From Fimbriiglobus sp. (GTDB lineage Bacteria > Planctomycetota > Planctomycetia > Gemmatales > Gemmataceae): a DNA stretch of 27,072 bases. The stretch lies in the NCBI GenBank assembly GCA_025352585.1, contig JANXTD010000265.1, positions 1-27,072 of the forward strand, in the 5' to 3' direction. Made by a program: the position numbers and the translations under genes. This document shows positions 15,121 through 23,433 of this stretch, one piece after another; the stretch's first letter is position 1, and every line of letters begins with the position of its first letter. The notes under the pieces were generated by a model. It saw only the letters and a program-made list of their open reading frames with translations. It had not been told where the DNA came from and did not search any database.

Positions 15121-18100
15121 ATGGCCGCACGGTGGTTCCAGGCGTCGAAGGACGGCCGGTCGTTCCGCTTCGTGCCGCGGTTCGTGCCGCTGGAGGACCG
15201 CTGCGTCCCGGCGACCTACTCCGTCGATCCGCTGCTGGCCAAGAGTGCGGACGGGGCGACGGTGACCTTCGACGCCGGCCACGCCAACGAGACGCCGGGG
15301 CTGCTGTTCGCCGGCACCGCGGCGGCGGCGCTGGCCAACCCGACCTTCACCGCCTTCGCCAGCCTGCGCGCCGCGCTCGACGCCGCCGAGGCGAACGCTG
15401 ACGCCGCCGACACGGTCTTACTGGCGACCGGAACAATTACCCTCGACAACTCGGCCGTGACGCTGAATTTGGGCCTCGGGGTCGGCTTCGTCAACTCCGT
15501 GTCGGTGACGCAAGCGCTCACGCTACGCGGCGACGGGGCCGGCGCGACCGTGATCGCGCCGACGGCCGACACGCAGTTCGACGACGGCACCGGGGCGGTC
15601 GCGGATGATCTCACGTCCATCTTCCGCGTGGACGGTTCGGCGGCCGCGCTGACCGCGTCGGGCTTCACGCTCGACGGCGTCGGGCACAAGTCCGGGGCCG
15701 GCTTCGCGGTCCAAGGCGGGGCCAGCGCGAGCTTCGACGGCGTGACCGTCGCCGGCGTCGCCTTCGAGCCGAGCGGCGCGAGCAGCGGGACCGCCATCGT
15801 CGGCAACGCCGCCAAGTCGCTGACCTTCGCCCGCGGCACCGTCTCGGGCTACGGCCGCACCGGGCTGCTGTTCCTCGCCACGCCGGGGTCGGTCACCGAC
15901 AGCACGGTCGTCGGCCGCGGGGCCGGGGCGTTCGTCAACAACGGCGTCGAGTTGCAAAGCGGCGCGGTCGTGAGCGTGACCGGCAGCCGCATCACCGACA
16001 ACGCCGGCGTCGCCAGCCCGACGGAACTGTCGAGCGGCCTGCTCGTGACCGACGACGGCGGGGGCAGCAACCCCTCGAAGGCGCTGGCCGTCGGCAACGT
16101 CTTCGAGCGCAACGGCGTCGCGCTCAACGTCGGCGCGACCACGCTCGACGGCTCGACCCTCGACGCGGCCTTCAACAAGGTCGCCGGCAACGCCCTCGGC
16201 GCGTCGGGCCTCATGTCGCTCGGCGTCCAGAACCTTGCGAACAACTGGTGGGGCGACGCCAGCGGCCCGGCCCCCGTCGGAAAGGGCGACGCGATTGACG
16301 GCCCCGCGAACTTGAGCGTGCGGCCGTTCCTGTCGTACCCGACGCCGCGACAGTCGCCGGCCGACGTGTCGGACTTCGCCGCCGCCCAGGCCGACTACTT
16401 GCGCCTCATCTCGACCCTCTCCGTGACCGTGACGCCGGCGACCGCCACTCCGTCGAGTGTCACGTTCACCGTGACTTTCCCCGTGGCCGTGGCGGCGAAC
16501 ACCGTCGAGCCGGCGGCGCCGCGGCCGCTGCAAGCGTCGGACTTCGTCGTCACCGCCCCCGCCGGGGCGACGGTCACGCTGACCGGCTCCGGCGTGGCGT
16601 CCACGCTGACCGTGTCCGGCCTGGGCGGAAGTGGGGCCGTGACGGCAACCCTCCCGTCCCGCGCGGCGATCGACCCCGCCACCGGCCGGCTGACCGCCGC
16701 CTCGAACACCGCGACGATGACCGTGCCCGCGCCGCCCAACACCGCGCCGACGGTCACGCCGGTCCCCGACCAGTTCAGCGGCCTCACCCCCCGCGTCGGC
16801 CCGCTGGGCTTCACCGTCGGCGACGACACGACGCCGGCGGCGGATCTCGTCGTCACCGCCACGAGTTCGGACGACACCGTCGTGCCGGCGTCGGGTGTCG
16901 CCTTCGGTGGCACCGGCGCGAACCGCACCGTGACCCTCACCAACCTCCCCGGCAAGCCGGGCGTCAGCACGATCACGCTCAGCGTGGCCGACGCCCAGGG
17001 GCTGGTGACGACGCAGGCGTTCACGGTCACCGTCATCGAAATCGCCCCGCCCCCGCCCCCGCCAGTCGTCCCGCCCGTGATCGATCCCCCCGTGATCGAC
17101 CCGCCCCCGGTCATCGACCCGCCCCCGGTCATCGACCCGCCGGTCATCGCGCCCCCGCCCGTGATCGACCCGCCCCCGGTCGTCGTCCCGCCGGTCGTTG
17201 TCCCCCCGGTCGTCGTCGTGCCGCCCGTGACCGTGCCGCCGGTCGTCGCCCCGACACGCGCGCGGCTGTTCGCCGTCGCGGCGGACGCCGGCGGCTCGCC
17301 CGAGGTGCAAGTCTTCGCGGCCGACGGCACGCCGACACTCCGCTTCCTCGCCTTCGCGGCGACGTTCACCGGCGGCGTCCGCGTCGCCACGGCCGACTTC
17401 GACGGCGACGGCACCGACGACATCGTCGTCGCGGCGGGGCCGGGCGGCGGGCCGCACGTCCGCGTCGTCAGCGGGGCGACCGGCGCGGAACTCGCGAACT
17501 TCTTCGCCTTCGACCCCGGCTTCCGCGGCGGCGTCACCGTCGCCGCCGCCGACTTCGCCGGCACCGGCACGCCGTCGATCGTCGTCGCGGCCGGCCCCGG
17601 CGGCGGCCCGCACGTCAAGGTGGTGTCGCTCGGCGGGGTCGTCACCCAGAGCTTCTTCGCCTTCGACCCGGCCTTCACCGGCGGCGTCACGGTCGCGGCG
17701 GCCGACCTCGACGGCGACGGCCGGGCCGAGGTCGTCGTCGGGGCCGGCCCTGGTGGCGGGCCGCGCGTCGAGGCGTTCACCTTCGCGTCGGGCGGCCCGG
17801 TCCTCACGCGCAACGCCTTCGCCTTCGACGCCGGCTTCCGCGGCGGCGTCTTCGTGGCGGCGGGGACGTTCGGCGTCGCGGCGGCCCAGGGCGTCGGCGG
17901 CACCGGCGAGGTGCGCGTCCTCGGCGGCGTCACGTTCGCCCCCCACGGCGCGGGCTTCCCCGGCGGCGTCCGGCTCGGCGCGATCGACCTCGACGGCGAC
18001 GGCGGGGACGAACTCCTCACCGTCGCCGGCCCCGGCGGCGGCCCGCACGTCCAGGCGTTCACCGCGGCCGGGACGCCGGCCTTCAGCGCCTTCGCCTTTG

Positions 18101-18135
18101 ACAAGCTGAACCCCACCGGCTACTTCATCGGCTGA
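15121..18135 (+). CDS. Secreted surface protein: beta-helix, Pro-rich hinge, FG-GAP region
   Basis: A 1004-residue paralogue in layout of the giant protein at 5810. The basic N-terminus leads into PRFVPLEDRCVPA at 19-31, the same export-associated motif. Residues about 60-410 look like a right-handed parallel beta-helix with a CSLREA-like beginning (SLRAALDAAEANADAADTVLL) and the classic NNWWGDASGP turn near 376. Two Ig-like regions cover about 430-640. A proline-rich hinge (about 642-713) precedes six FG-GAP units of about 50 residues, with repeated FDPGFRGGVTVAAAD, DLDGDGRAE and GPGGGPHV. The protein ends NPTGYFIG. ATG 15121 follows CGGAG with 8 bases between. The calcium-binding DxDGDG loops suggest an extracellular location. 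A structural or adhesive role is inferred; the protease gene follows after 27 bases. Confidence 0.88.
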   Translation: MAARWFQASKDGRSFRFVPRFVPLEDRCVPATYSVDPLLAKSADGATVTFDAGHANETPGLLFAGTAAAALANPTFTAFASLRAALDAAEANADAADTVLLATGTITLDNSAVTLNLGLGVGFVNSVSVTQALTLRGDGAGATVIAPTADTQFDDGTGAVADDLTSIFRVDGSAAALTASGFTLDGVGHKSGAGFAVQGGASASFDGVTVAGVAFEPSGASSGTAIVGNAAKSLTFARGTVSGYGRTGLLFLATPGSVTDSTVVGRGAGAFVNNGVELQSGAVVSVTGSRITDNAGVASPTELSSGLLVTDDGGGSNPSKALAVGNVFERNGVALNVGATTLDGSTLDAAFNKVAGNALGASGLMSLGVQNLANNWWGDASGPAPVGKGDAIDGPANLSVRPFLSYPTPRQSPADVSDFAAAQADYLRLISTLSVTVTPATATPSSVTFTVTFPVAVAANTVEPAAPRPLQASDFVVTAPAGATVTLTGSGVASTLTVSGLGGSGAVTATLPSRAAIDPATGRLTAASNTATMTVPAPPNTAPTVTPVPDQFSGLTPRVGPLGFTVGDDTTPAADLVVTATSSDDTVVPASGVAFGGTGANRTVTLTNLPGKPGVSTITLSVADAQGLVTTQAFTVTVIEIAPPPPPPVVPPVIDPPVIDPPPVIDPPPVIDPPVIAPPPVIDPPPVVVPPVVVPPVVVVPPVTVPPVVAPTRARLFAVAADAGGSPEVQVFAADGTPTLRFLAFAATFTGGVRVATADFDGDGTDDIVVAAGPGGGPHVRVVSGATGAELANFFAFDPGFRGGVTVAAADFAGTGTPSIVVAAGPGGGPHVKVVSLGGVVTQSFFAFDPAFTGGVTVAAADLDGDGRAEVVVGAGPGGGPRVEAFTFASGGPVLTRNAFAFDAGFRGGVFVAAGTFGVAAAQGVGGTGEVRVLGGVTFAPHGAGFPGGVRLGAIDLDGDGGDELLTVAGPGGGPHVQAFTAAGTPAFSAFAFDKLNPTGYFIG
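17047..17256 (+). repeat. Proline-rich hinge repeat (VIDPPP units)
   Basis: Low-complexity DNA encoding repeated PPVIDPP/PPVVVPP units of 5-6 residues. Adjacent 18-bp units with the core CCCCGGTCATCGACCCG are identical near 17104-17140, so the tract is prone to length change by slippage. It separates the beta-helix/Ig part from the FG-GAP part and probably acts as an extended stalk. Confidence 0.8.
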
Positions 18136-18162
18136 GCCGTAGCGTCCGCGGGAGTTCACGCC

Positions 18163-18870
18163 ATGATTCCGCTGCTGCTCGCGTCGCTGGCCGCGCTGCC
18201 GTTCCCCCGCCCGACGCCGACCGTCGAGACGGCGCTGATGGCGGCCGACGCCCAATGGAGCCTCGTGGCGGCGACGGTGCGGGTGGCGGCCGGCGCGGGG
18301 CGGCCGCCGTTCAGCACGGCCGTCTGCGTCGGCGCGCGGGGCGGGGCGTCGTACCTGCTCACGGCCAACCACGTCGTGCCGCGCGGCGAGGCCCGCAGTT
18401 ACGAACTCTTCACCCGCGCCAGCTACCCCGCGCCGTCCGAAACCCTGTTCGAGGGCGACGTGGTGTTGCGCCTGCCGGAGTGCGACCTGGCGCTCGTCAA
18501 GGTCACGCCGGCCGGCGACCTGCCGGCGGTGCCGCTCGCCCGGCTCGACGAGCGGCCGCGCCGCTTCCCGGTCGCGGCGCTCGCCCTCGGCTGCCCCGAC
18601 GGCGACGCGCCCGCCGTGCGCCCGGAGGTACTCACCGGCCGTCGCCTGGCCAAGCGGCCGGAGGGCGGCGGCGTCTTCTGGGCGGCGGCGGGGTCGCCCC
18701 GCGGCGGCATGTCCGGCGGGCCGCTCGTCGATGGCGCGGGCCGGCTGCTGGGCGTCTGCGCCGCGAGCCAGGACGGCCAGGGCTTCTTCACCCACGCCGA
18801 CGAAGTCCTCGCCGGCCTCAAGCGCCACGGCTACGGCTGGCTGGCCGACGCCCCCAAGCCGACGCCGTAG
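18163..18870 (+). CDS. Secreted trypsin-like serine protease
   Basis: A 235-residue chymotrypsin-fold peptidase, likely exported through the hydrophobic N-terminus MIPLLLASLAALPF. The catalytic triad is readable: H70 in LLTANHVV, D108 in ECDLALVKV and S184 in RGGMSGGPLVD, followed by GRLLGVCAAS. The size fits a lone protease domain with no PDZ, unlike full DegP/HtrA enzymes. ATG 18163 is supported by GGGAG (18150-18154) with 8 bases between. It starts only 27 bases after the second surface protein and is probably cotranscribed, so processing of that protein or of other envelope proteins is a reasonable but untested idea. Confidence 0.88.
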   Translation: MIPLLLASLAALPFPRPTPTVETALMAADAQWSLVAATVRVAAGAGRPPFSTAVCVGARGGASYLLTANHVVPRGEARSYELFTRASYPAPSETLFEGDVVLRLPECDLALVKVTPAGDLPAVPLARLDERPRRFPVAALALGCPDGDAPAVRPEVLTGRRLAKRPEGGGVFWAAAGSPRGGMSGGPLVDGAGRLLGVCAASQDGQGFFTHADEVLAGLKRHGYGWLADAPKPTP

Positions 18871-18906
18871 CTGTGGTATTACACTCGCCGGGCGCGGGGG
18901 CGTCGG

Positions 18907-18912
18907 TATACT
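18907..18912 (+). promoter_or_regulatory. Possible -10 element TATACT upstream of small exported protein
   Basis: TATACT differs from the TATAAT consensus by one base and lies 35 bases before the GTG at 18948. No good -35 exists at 16-18 bases upstream; TTACAC (18879-18884) is 22 bases away. It lies in the 77-bp gap after the protease, where the local base composition is relaxed. Confidence 0.4.
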
Positions 18913-18934
18913 GGCGTGGTGTCGTCAGAACCTT

Positions 18935-18940
18935 GGGGAG
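18935..18940 (+). promoter_or_regulatory. Shine-Dalgarno GGGGAG of the small exported protein
   Basis: GGGGAG is followed by 7 bases and then GTG at 18948. This strong site is the main reason to call the short gene and to choose its GTG start. Confidence 0.6.
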
Positions 18941-18947
18941 TGTCGCC

Positions 18948-19175
18948 GTGAAAGTGCCGCCGTCCGTCGCGTGCCTGCCGGCCCTCGGAATCGCGGCGCT
19001 GGCCGTGGCGATCGGCGTCGCCGGCCTGGCCGACGGCACGGTCGCCGACCCGACCGCGGCAGTCCCCCGCGCGGCCGACCTGAGCACGGTCGCCGCCGAG
19101 ACCCTCGCCCCGGTGACGACCTCGCGCGACTGGACCGAGGTCGCCGGGAGCCGCAGCAACGGCAAGTTCCGCTAA
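18948..19175 (+). CDS. Small exported or membrane protein, 75 residues, unknown
   Basis: A GTG-started frame with a strong Shine-Dalgarno. The product begins MKVPPSVACLPALGIAALAVAIGVAGLADG, a signal-peptide or membrane-anchor-like segment. A short polar tail follows, ending in TTSRDWTEVAGSRSNGKFR. I do not recognise the family. It lies between the protease and the Wzy-like gene, 28 bases before the latter's start, so it may be cotranscribed with it. The possible -10 at 18907 suggests its own start of transcription. It could be a small envelope protein or a peptide precursor; the sequence does not decide. A chance open frame is less likely given the ribosome site and the hydrophobic N-terminus. 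Confidence 0.6.
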   Translation: MKVPPSVACLPALGIAALAVAIGVAGLADGTVADPTAAVPRAADLSTVAAETLAPVTTSRDWTEVAGSRSNGKFR

Positions 19176-19190
19176 CGCCCGCCGTCTGTT

Positions 19191-19196
19191 GAAGGG
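19191..19196 (+). promoter_or_regulatory. Shine-Dalgarno GAAGGG deciding the Wzy-like start
   Basis: GAAGGG is followed by 7 bases and GTG at 19204. An in-frame TTG at 19189 overlaps the site itself and is therefore rejected as the start. Confidence 0.55.
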
Positions 19197-19203
19197 CGTT
19201 GCC

Positions 19204-21855
19204 GTGCCGACCGACCGAGACGCCGACCCCGACGAAACCCCGCTCCCCCGCACCCTGCGCCGCGCCGGCGAGCTGACGGCCGGTGCCCTGGTCGCGCTGT
19301 CGCCGTGGCCGCTGGCGTCGAACGCCGCCGGCTTCGAGTACCTGCTGGCCCTCGGCGTCCTCACGCTGACGGCGCTGTGGGCCGCGCACGCCGCCGCCGT
19401 CGGCCGCCTCGGCTTCCGGCCCGACGTGGTCTCGGTCGCGCTCGCCGGCCTGGCCCTGCTCTCGGCGTGCCAACTGGTGCCGCTGCCCGAGGCGGTCGTC
19501 GGCGTCCTCAGCCCGGCGCGGCTGGACTGGCATCGCACGCTCCTGCCCGCGGTCGAGGAGACGCTGCCCGGCGGCGAGCCGGCGGCCCGCGCGACCTGGC
19601 TGCCGCTGACCGTCGACGCCGCCGCGACGCGGACGTTCCTGGCCCGGACCCTCGGGCTGCTGCTGCTCTACGCGGCGGTGCGTAACTGGGTCGCGTCGCG
19701 GGCCGCGCTGCACCGCTTCGCCGTCGGCCTGGCGAGCGTCGGAACGCTGCTGGCCTTCGCAGCGCTGCTGGACCGCTTCGCCGGGACGCCGGGCCGGGTG
19801 CTGGGGCTGCTGCCGGTGCCGCCGGGGTGCGACGCGACGTACGGCCCGTTCGTCTGCCGCAACCACTACCCCGACCTGCTGCACCTCGCCCTCGGCCTGG
19901 CGGTCGCGCTGATCCTGCCGCGGGGCAACGCCGACAGCGACGAGCGCCCCGCCGGCGAGCGGGCCTCGGCCTGGGCGACGGCGCGGCTGCTGGCCCTGGT
20001 GGCCGCGATCGCGCTGATGGCGGCGAGCGTGCCGCTGAGCCTGTCGCGCGGCGGGGTGCTGGCCGGGGCGGCGGCCGGCGGGCTGGCGTGGCTGCTGTGG
20101 AAGTCGCGGCCGGCGAAGGAGCTGTACGACGAGCCGGTGAGTCGCGGCCGCTTCGCCCTGGCCGCGGCGCTGGCGCTGGGCCTGCTCGGCGTCGCCTGGC
20201 TCGGCACCGGCCTCGTCGAGAAGCGCTTCGCCACGCTGGGCAGCGCCGACGCGGCCGCCGGGCGCTGGCCGCTGTGGCAAGACGCGGCGAAACTCGCGGC
20301 CCGGACGTGGGGCGTCGGCGCGGGCGGCGGCAGCTTCGGGAGCCTCGAGGGGACGGCGCGCGGGGCCAACCGCGCCGGGGCGATCTTCGCCTACGACAGC
20401 GCCCACAACGAGTACCTCGAGGCCCTGATCGAGGGCGGGTTGCCGCGGCTGGCGCTGACGCTGCTGCTGGCCGCCGGGCCGCTAATGGTGATCGGCCGGG
20501 GCTACCGCGAGCGGCACCACCGCACCGTCGGCCCGTACCTGCTCGGGGCGTGGTTCGGCCTGGCGGCGCTGGCGCTGCACTCCGCGGCCGACTTCGGCGT
20601 CCACCTGCCGGCGGTGGCGGTCGCCGCGGTCGTCGTGGCGGGGTTCGGCATGGCGGCGGCGGTGGACCCCGGCTTCGTGCCGGCGCGGGTGCGGGTCTGG
20701 CGGGTGCGCTCCGCCGACGCCGTGGCGACGGTCCTCGACCCGGCCGCGCCGGTCGAGGTGCCGACCGGGCCGCGCGACCCCGCCTGGCACGCCCGCGGCG
20801 TCTGGGCCGTCACCGCCGGGCTGACGCTGGGGCTGGCCGCGCTGGCGGTCGTCGTCGAGGCGCAGTCGCGCGCCCGCGCCGACCGGCTCGAGCGCGCCGC
20901 CGAGGCGCACTTCTGGGACGGCGACGACCCCCGCCGGCTGGCCGAGCGCGCGGCCCGCTACGCGGAGCGCGCCGCGGCCCGGCCGGGCGACGCCGCCGCG
21001 CTCTTCGACGCGGGGCAGTCCGCCCTGGACGCGGCCGCCTTCGACACCTGGACGGCCGGCGCGGCGGTCGCCGGAGGCCCGCTGGGCTTCCTGCGCCCGC
21101 CCGACGCGGGGTCGTCGCGCCGGGGGGCGTGGCGCGACGGCCTCGGCTGGCTCCAGCGCGCCCGCGCCGCCAACCCGATGCTGCCGAAGGTCCACGCCCG
21201 GCTGGCCGTCCACGCCGCCGGGTTCGCCGCCGGCGAGCCGGCCGCGGCGCACTTCCACCGCGCGAAATCGCTGCTGCCCGCCGACCCCGACGTCTGGTAC
21301 GCCGCCGGCCGCGAGGCGTTCGGCCGCGGCGACGACGCGTCGGCCCGCGCCGACTGGTCGCACAGCCTGACGCTGTCGCCGCGGCACGTCGGGCCGGTCG
21401 TCGCCGCGCTGCGGACGCGCACGCCGCCGGACGAGTTGCGGGCCGCGTTGCCGCGCGACCCGGCGGTCCTGCTCGCGGCGATGAACGCGCTGTACCCCGA
21501 CCGCGTCGCCGACGCCGCCGGCCGCGCGGCGTACCTGCGCGACGTGCTATCGCTGACCGAGGACAAGCCCGACCCGTCGGCGGCGGACCTGGCGAGTTTG
21601 GGGGAGTGCTACGACGAGTTAGACCGTCCCGAGGAGGCGGCGACGGCGATGCTGCGGCTGTACGCCGCCCACCCCGAGGACGCCGAAGTGCGCGACCGCT
21701 ACGCGCGGTTCCTGGAGGCGACCGACCGCTTCGACGAGGCGGTGCCGCTGCTGGAGGAGCTGCGCCGCCAGCGCCCCGGCGCGACGGCCTACGCCGACCG
21801 CCTCGAAGCGGCCCGCCACGCGGCGCGACTCCTCGCCGAGATCCGCGCGAAGTGA
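19204..21855 (+). CDS. O-antigen ligase / Wzy-like membrane protein with C-terminal TPR region
   Basis: An 883-residue inner-membrane protein. About ten hydrophobic segments cover residues 20-550. The Wzy_C family signature is visible: SLSRGGVLAGAAAGGLAWLLW near 278, then WQDAAKLAARTWGVGAGGGSF and YDSAHNEYLEALIEGGLPRLAL near 395-415, with the loop histidine of polymerases and ligases. Such proteins polymerise or ligate lipid-linked glycans on the outer face of the inner membrane. Residues from about 560 to the end are soluble, Ala/Arg-rich and TPR-like (YAERAAARPGDAAALFDAGQSALD, and later ASLGECYDELDRPEEAATAMLRLYAAHPEDAEVRDRYARFLEATDRFDEAVPLLEELRRQRPG). Ligase and polymerase cannot be separated by sequence here. 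With the SLBB lipoprotein at 12672 it suggests a polysaccharide pathway. Confidence 0.9.
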   Translation: MPTDRDADPDETPLPRTLRRAGELTAGALVALSPWPLASNAAGFEYLLALGVLTLTALWAAHAAAVGRLGFRPDVVSVALAGLALLSACQLVPLPEAVVGVLSPARLDWHRTLLPAVEETLPGGEPAARATWLPLTVDAAATRTFLARTLGLLLLYAAVRNWVASRAALHRFAVGLASVGTLLAFAALLDRFAGTPGRVLGLLPVPPGCDATYGPFVCRNHYPDLLHLALGLAVALILPRGNADSDERPAGERASAWATARLLALVAAIALMAASVPLSLSRGGVLAGAAAGGLAWLLWKSRPAKELYDEPVSRGRFALAAALALGLLGVAWLGTGLVEKRFATLGSADAAAGRWPLWQDAAKLAARTWGVGAGGGSFGSLEGTARGANRAGAIFAYDSAHNEYLEALIEGGLPRLALTLLLAAGPLMVIGRGYRERHHRTVGPYLLGAWFGLAALALHSAADFGVHLPAVAVAAVVVAGFGMAAAVDPGFVPARVRVWRVRSADAVATVLDPAAPVEVPTGPRDPAWHARGVWAVTAGLTLGLAALAVVVEAQSRARADRLERAAEAHFWDGDDPRRLAERAARYAERAAARPGDAAALFDAGQSALDAAAFDTWTAGAAVAGGPLGFLRPPDAGSSRRGAWRDGLGWLQRARAANPMLPKVHARLAVHAAGFAAGEPAAAHFHRAKSLLPADPDVWYAAGREAFGRGDDASARADWSHSLTLSPRHVGPVVAALRTRTPPDELRAALPRDPAVLLAAMNALYPDRVADAAGRAAYLRDVLSLTEDKPDPSAADLASLGECYDELDRPEEAATAMLRLYAAHPEDAEVRDRYARFLEATDRFDEAVPLLEELRRQRPGATAYADRLEAARHAARLLAEIRAK

Positions 21856-21913
21856 CCGGACTGCGAGTTCGCCCGCCACTGACATTGCTCTGTCACCGAC
21901 GCGGGGGGGACTC

Positions 21914-21929
21914 GGGAGCTTTCGCTCCC
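21914..21929. terminator. Hairpin between convergent Wzy-like gene and nuoN
   Basis: GGGAGC (21914-21919), loop TTTC, GCTCCC (21924-21929) lies in the 84-bp gap between the two converging genes, 10 bases from the nuoN stop. No T-run follows on either side, so termination is suggested by position more than by structure. Confidence 0.4.
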
Positions 21930-21939
21930 CGCTCGCCTA

Positions 21940-23370
21940 TCAGAGTTGGCCCCAACTTAGCCCGAGTACCACGAGCAGGGCCGCGACCAGCAGCAGCAAG
22001 CCGCCGCCGCGTTCGGGCGTCTCGACCGGCGTCGGGTCGTCGAAGAAGGCGACGCGCAGCAACTTCAAGTAGTAGCCGGCGCTCAGGACTTGGTTCAGCA
22101 CGCCGACGGCCAGGAGCGTGAGGTACGCCGCGCCCAGGGCCGGTTGCGCGTCGAGGAAACTTTGGCCGGCCGCGTAGGTGTCGCGGTAGGCGAGGAACTT
22201 GCCGGCGAACCCGGCGAACGGCGGCAGGCCGAGCAGGCTGGCCACGCACGCCGCGAAGCCGACGGCCACCAGCGGCGAGCGCCGGCCCAGGCCGCGCAGG
22301 GCCGTCACCTCTTCGGAGCCGGTCGCGTCGCGGACGAAGGCGACCGTCGCGAACGCCCCGAGGTTCATCAGCGCGTAGGCGGCGAGGTAGACCGCCAGCG
22401 AGTCGGTCGCCTGCCGCGTGCTCAGGGCCATGAGCATGGTGCCGGCGTGGGCGATCGTCGAGTAGGCCAGCAGCCGCTTCAGGTTCGTCTGGCGAAAGGC
22501 GAGCAGGTTGCCGAAGGTCATCGACGCGGCCGCCACGGCGACCATGCCCCAGCGCGCGGCGTCGTCGGTCGGGGCGACGGTGAGCAGCCGCGCGGCGAGG
22601 CCGACGGCCCCGACTTTCGACGCCGTCGCCAGGAGTGCCGCGGCCTCGGCCGGCGCGCCTTCGAGTACGTCCGGCAGCCAGAAGTGCAGCGGCACCACGC
22701 CCAGCTTGAACATCACGCCGACGCTCACGAAGAGCCAGCCGACCAGCGGCACGGTGCCTGTGCCGGCCATCGTCGCGCCGCCTGACACGGCGAGCAGGCT
22801 GATCCCGTACAGCATCACGCCGGAGGCCGCCGCGCCGAACACGGCGTACTTCATCGCCGCCTCGCCGGCGTTGCGGCGGCCCTTCAGGAAGCCGGCCAAG
22901 ACGTACCCCGGCAGGCTGGCCATCTCGACGGCCAAAAACACCGTCAGGAAGTGGCTCGCGGTCGTCATGAGCATCATGCCCAGCACCGCGCCGAAGGCCA
23001 GGGCGTAGAAGTCCGCGCCGTCGTCGGCGTCGGGAATCCCCGTGAGCCGGGTCACGGCCACGAGCAGCAGCAGGAAGCCGACGAGGACCGCGCGCAGTTG
23101 GTGGGCGAAGGCGTCGAGGTGCAGCAGGCCGGTGAAGGCGGGGCCGTCGGCGGGGCGCGGCCACAGCCCCAGGCGCGGCCCGGCCAGCGCGACGCACGCC
23201 GCCAGCGCCGCGGCGAGCGCGACGGTGCCGAGGGGCAGCTTCGGCGACAGGATGCGCAGCGTGAGCAGGCCGACGATCGCCCCGACTAGGACGACCTCCG
23301 GGGCGAGGCGCAGCAGGTCTTCGAGGAGCCGCGATTGCAGCGCGGCGACCGACGCGGGCGTGAAGATCAT
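21940..23370 (-). CDS. nuoN: NADH-quinone oxidoreductase subunit N (complex I)
   Basis: A 476-residue, 13-14-helix membrane subunit of complex I, one of the antiporter-like proton-pumping subunits. The family pattern is clear: LAPEVVLVGAIVGLLTLR at the start; ADFYALAFGAVLGMMLMTTASHFLTVFLAVEMASLPGYVLAGF with the conserved glutamate; EAAMKYAVFGAAASGVMLYGISLL; then FKLGVVPLHFWLPDVLEGAP with its lysine and histidine; and LLAYSTIAHAGTMLMAL. Length fits the family. No strong Shine-Dalgarno precedes the ATG. The gene stands alone: scpB is divergent upstream and the Wzy-like gene converges downstream, with no nuoL or nuoM in the window, although further nuo genes may exist elsewhere. Confidence 0.95.
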   Translation of the reverse strand: MIFTPASVAALQSRLLEDLLRLAPEVVLVGAIVGLLTLRILSPKLPLGTVALAAALAACVALAGPRLGLWPRPADGPAFTGLLHLDAFAHQLRAVLVGFLLLLVAVTRLTGIPDADDGADFYALAFGAVLGMMLMTTASHFLTVFLAVEMASLPGYVLAGFLKGRRNAGEAAMKYAVFGAAASGVMLYGISLLAVSGGATMAGTGTVPLVGWLFVSVGVMFKLGVVPLHFWLPDVLEGAPAEAAALLATASKVGAVGLAARLLTVAPTDDAARWGMVAVAAASMTFGNLLAFRQTNLKRLLAYSTIAHAGTMLMALSTRQATDSLAVYLAAYALMNLGAFATVAFVRDATGSEEVTALRGLGRRSPLVAVGFAACVASLLGLPPFAGFAGKFLAYRDTYAAGQSFLDAQPALGAAYLTLLAVGVLNQVLSAGYYLKLLRVAFFDDPTPVETPERGGGLLLLVAALLVVLGLSWGQL

Positions 23371-23433
23371 GGGGCCGTTCTACCGAACGGGGGCGGGCTT
23401 GACGCGGCGCGGCCGTTGCGGTGTCATGCCGCT

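Noticed and set aside
15523..18828. A minus-strand open frame of about 1100 codons across the second surface protein and protease
   Set aside because: It spans two well-supported plus-strand genes and its product is low-complexity Arg/Gly/Asp. High GC leaves few stop codons on the opposite strand.
23335..23433. An upstream start for scpB
   Set aside because: The added residues are basic and non-conserved and would overlap the nuoN start; the ATG at 23434 gives a normal divergent gap.
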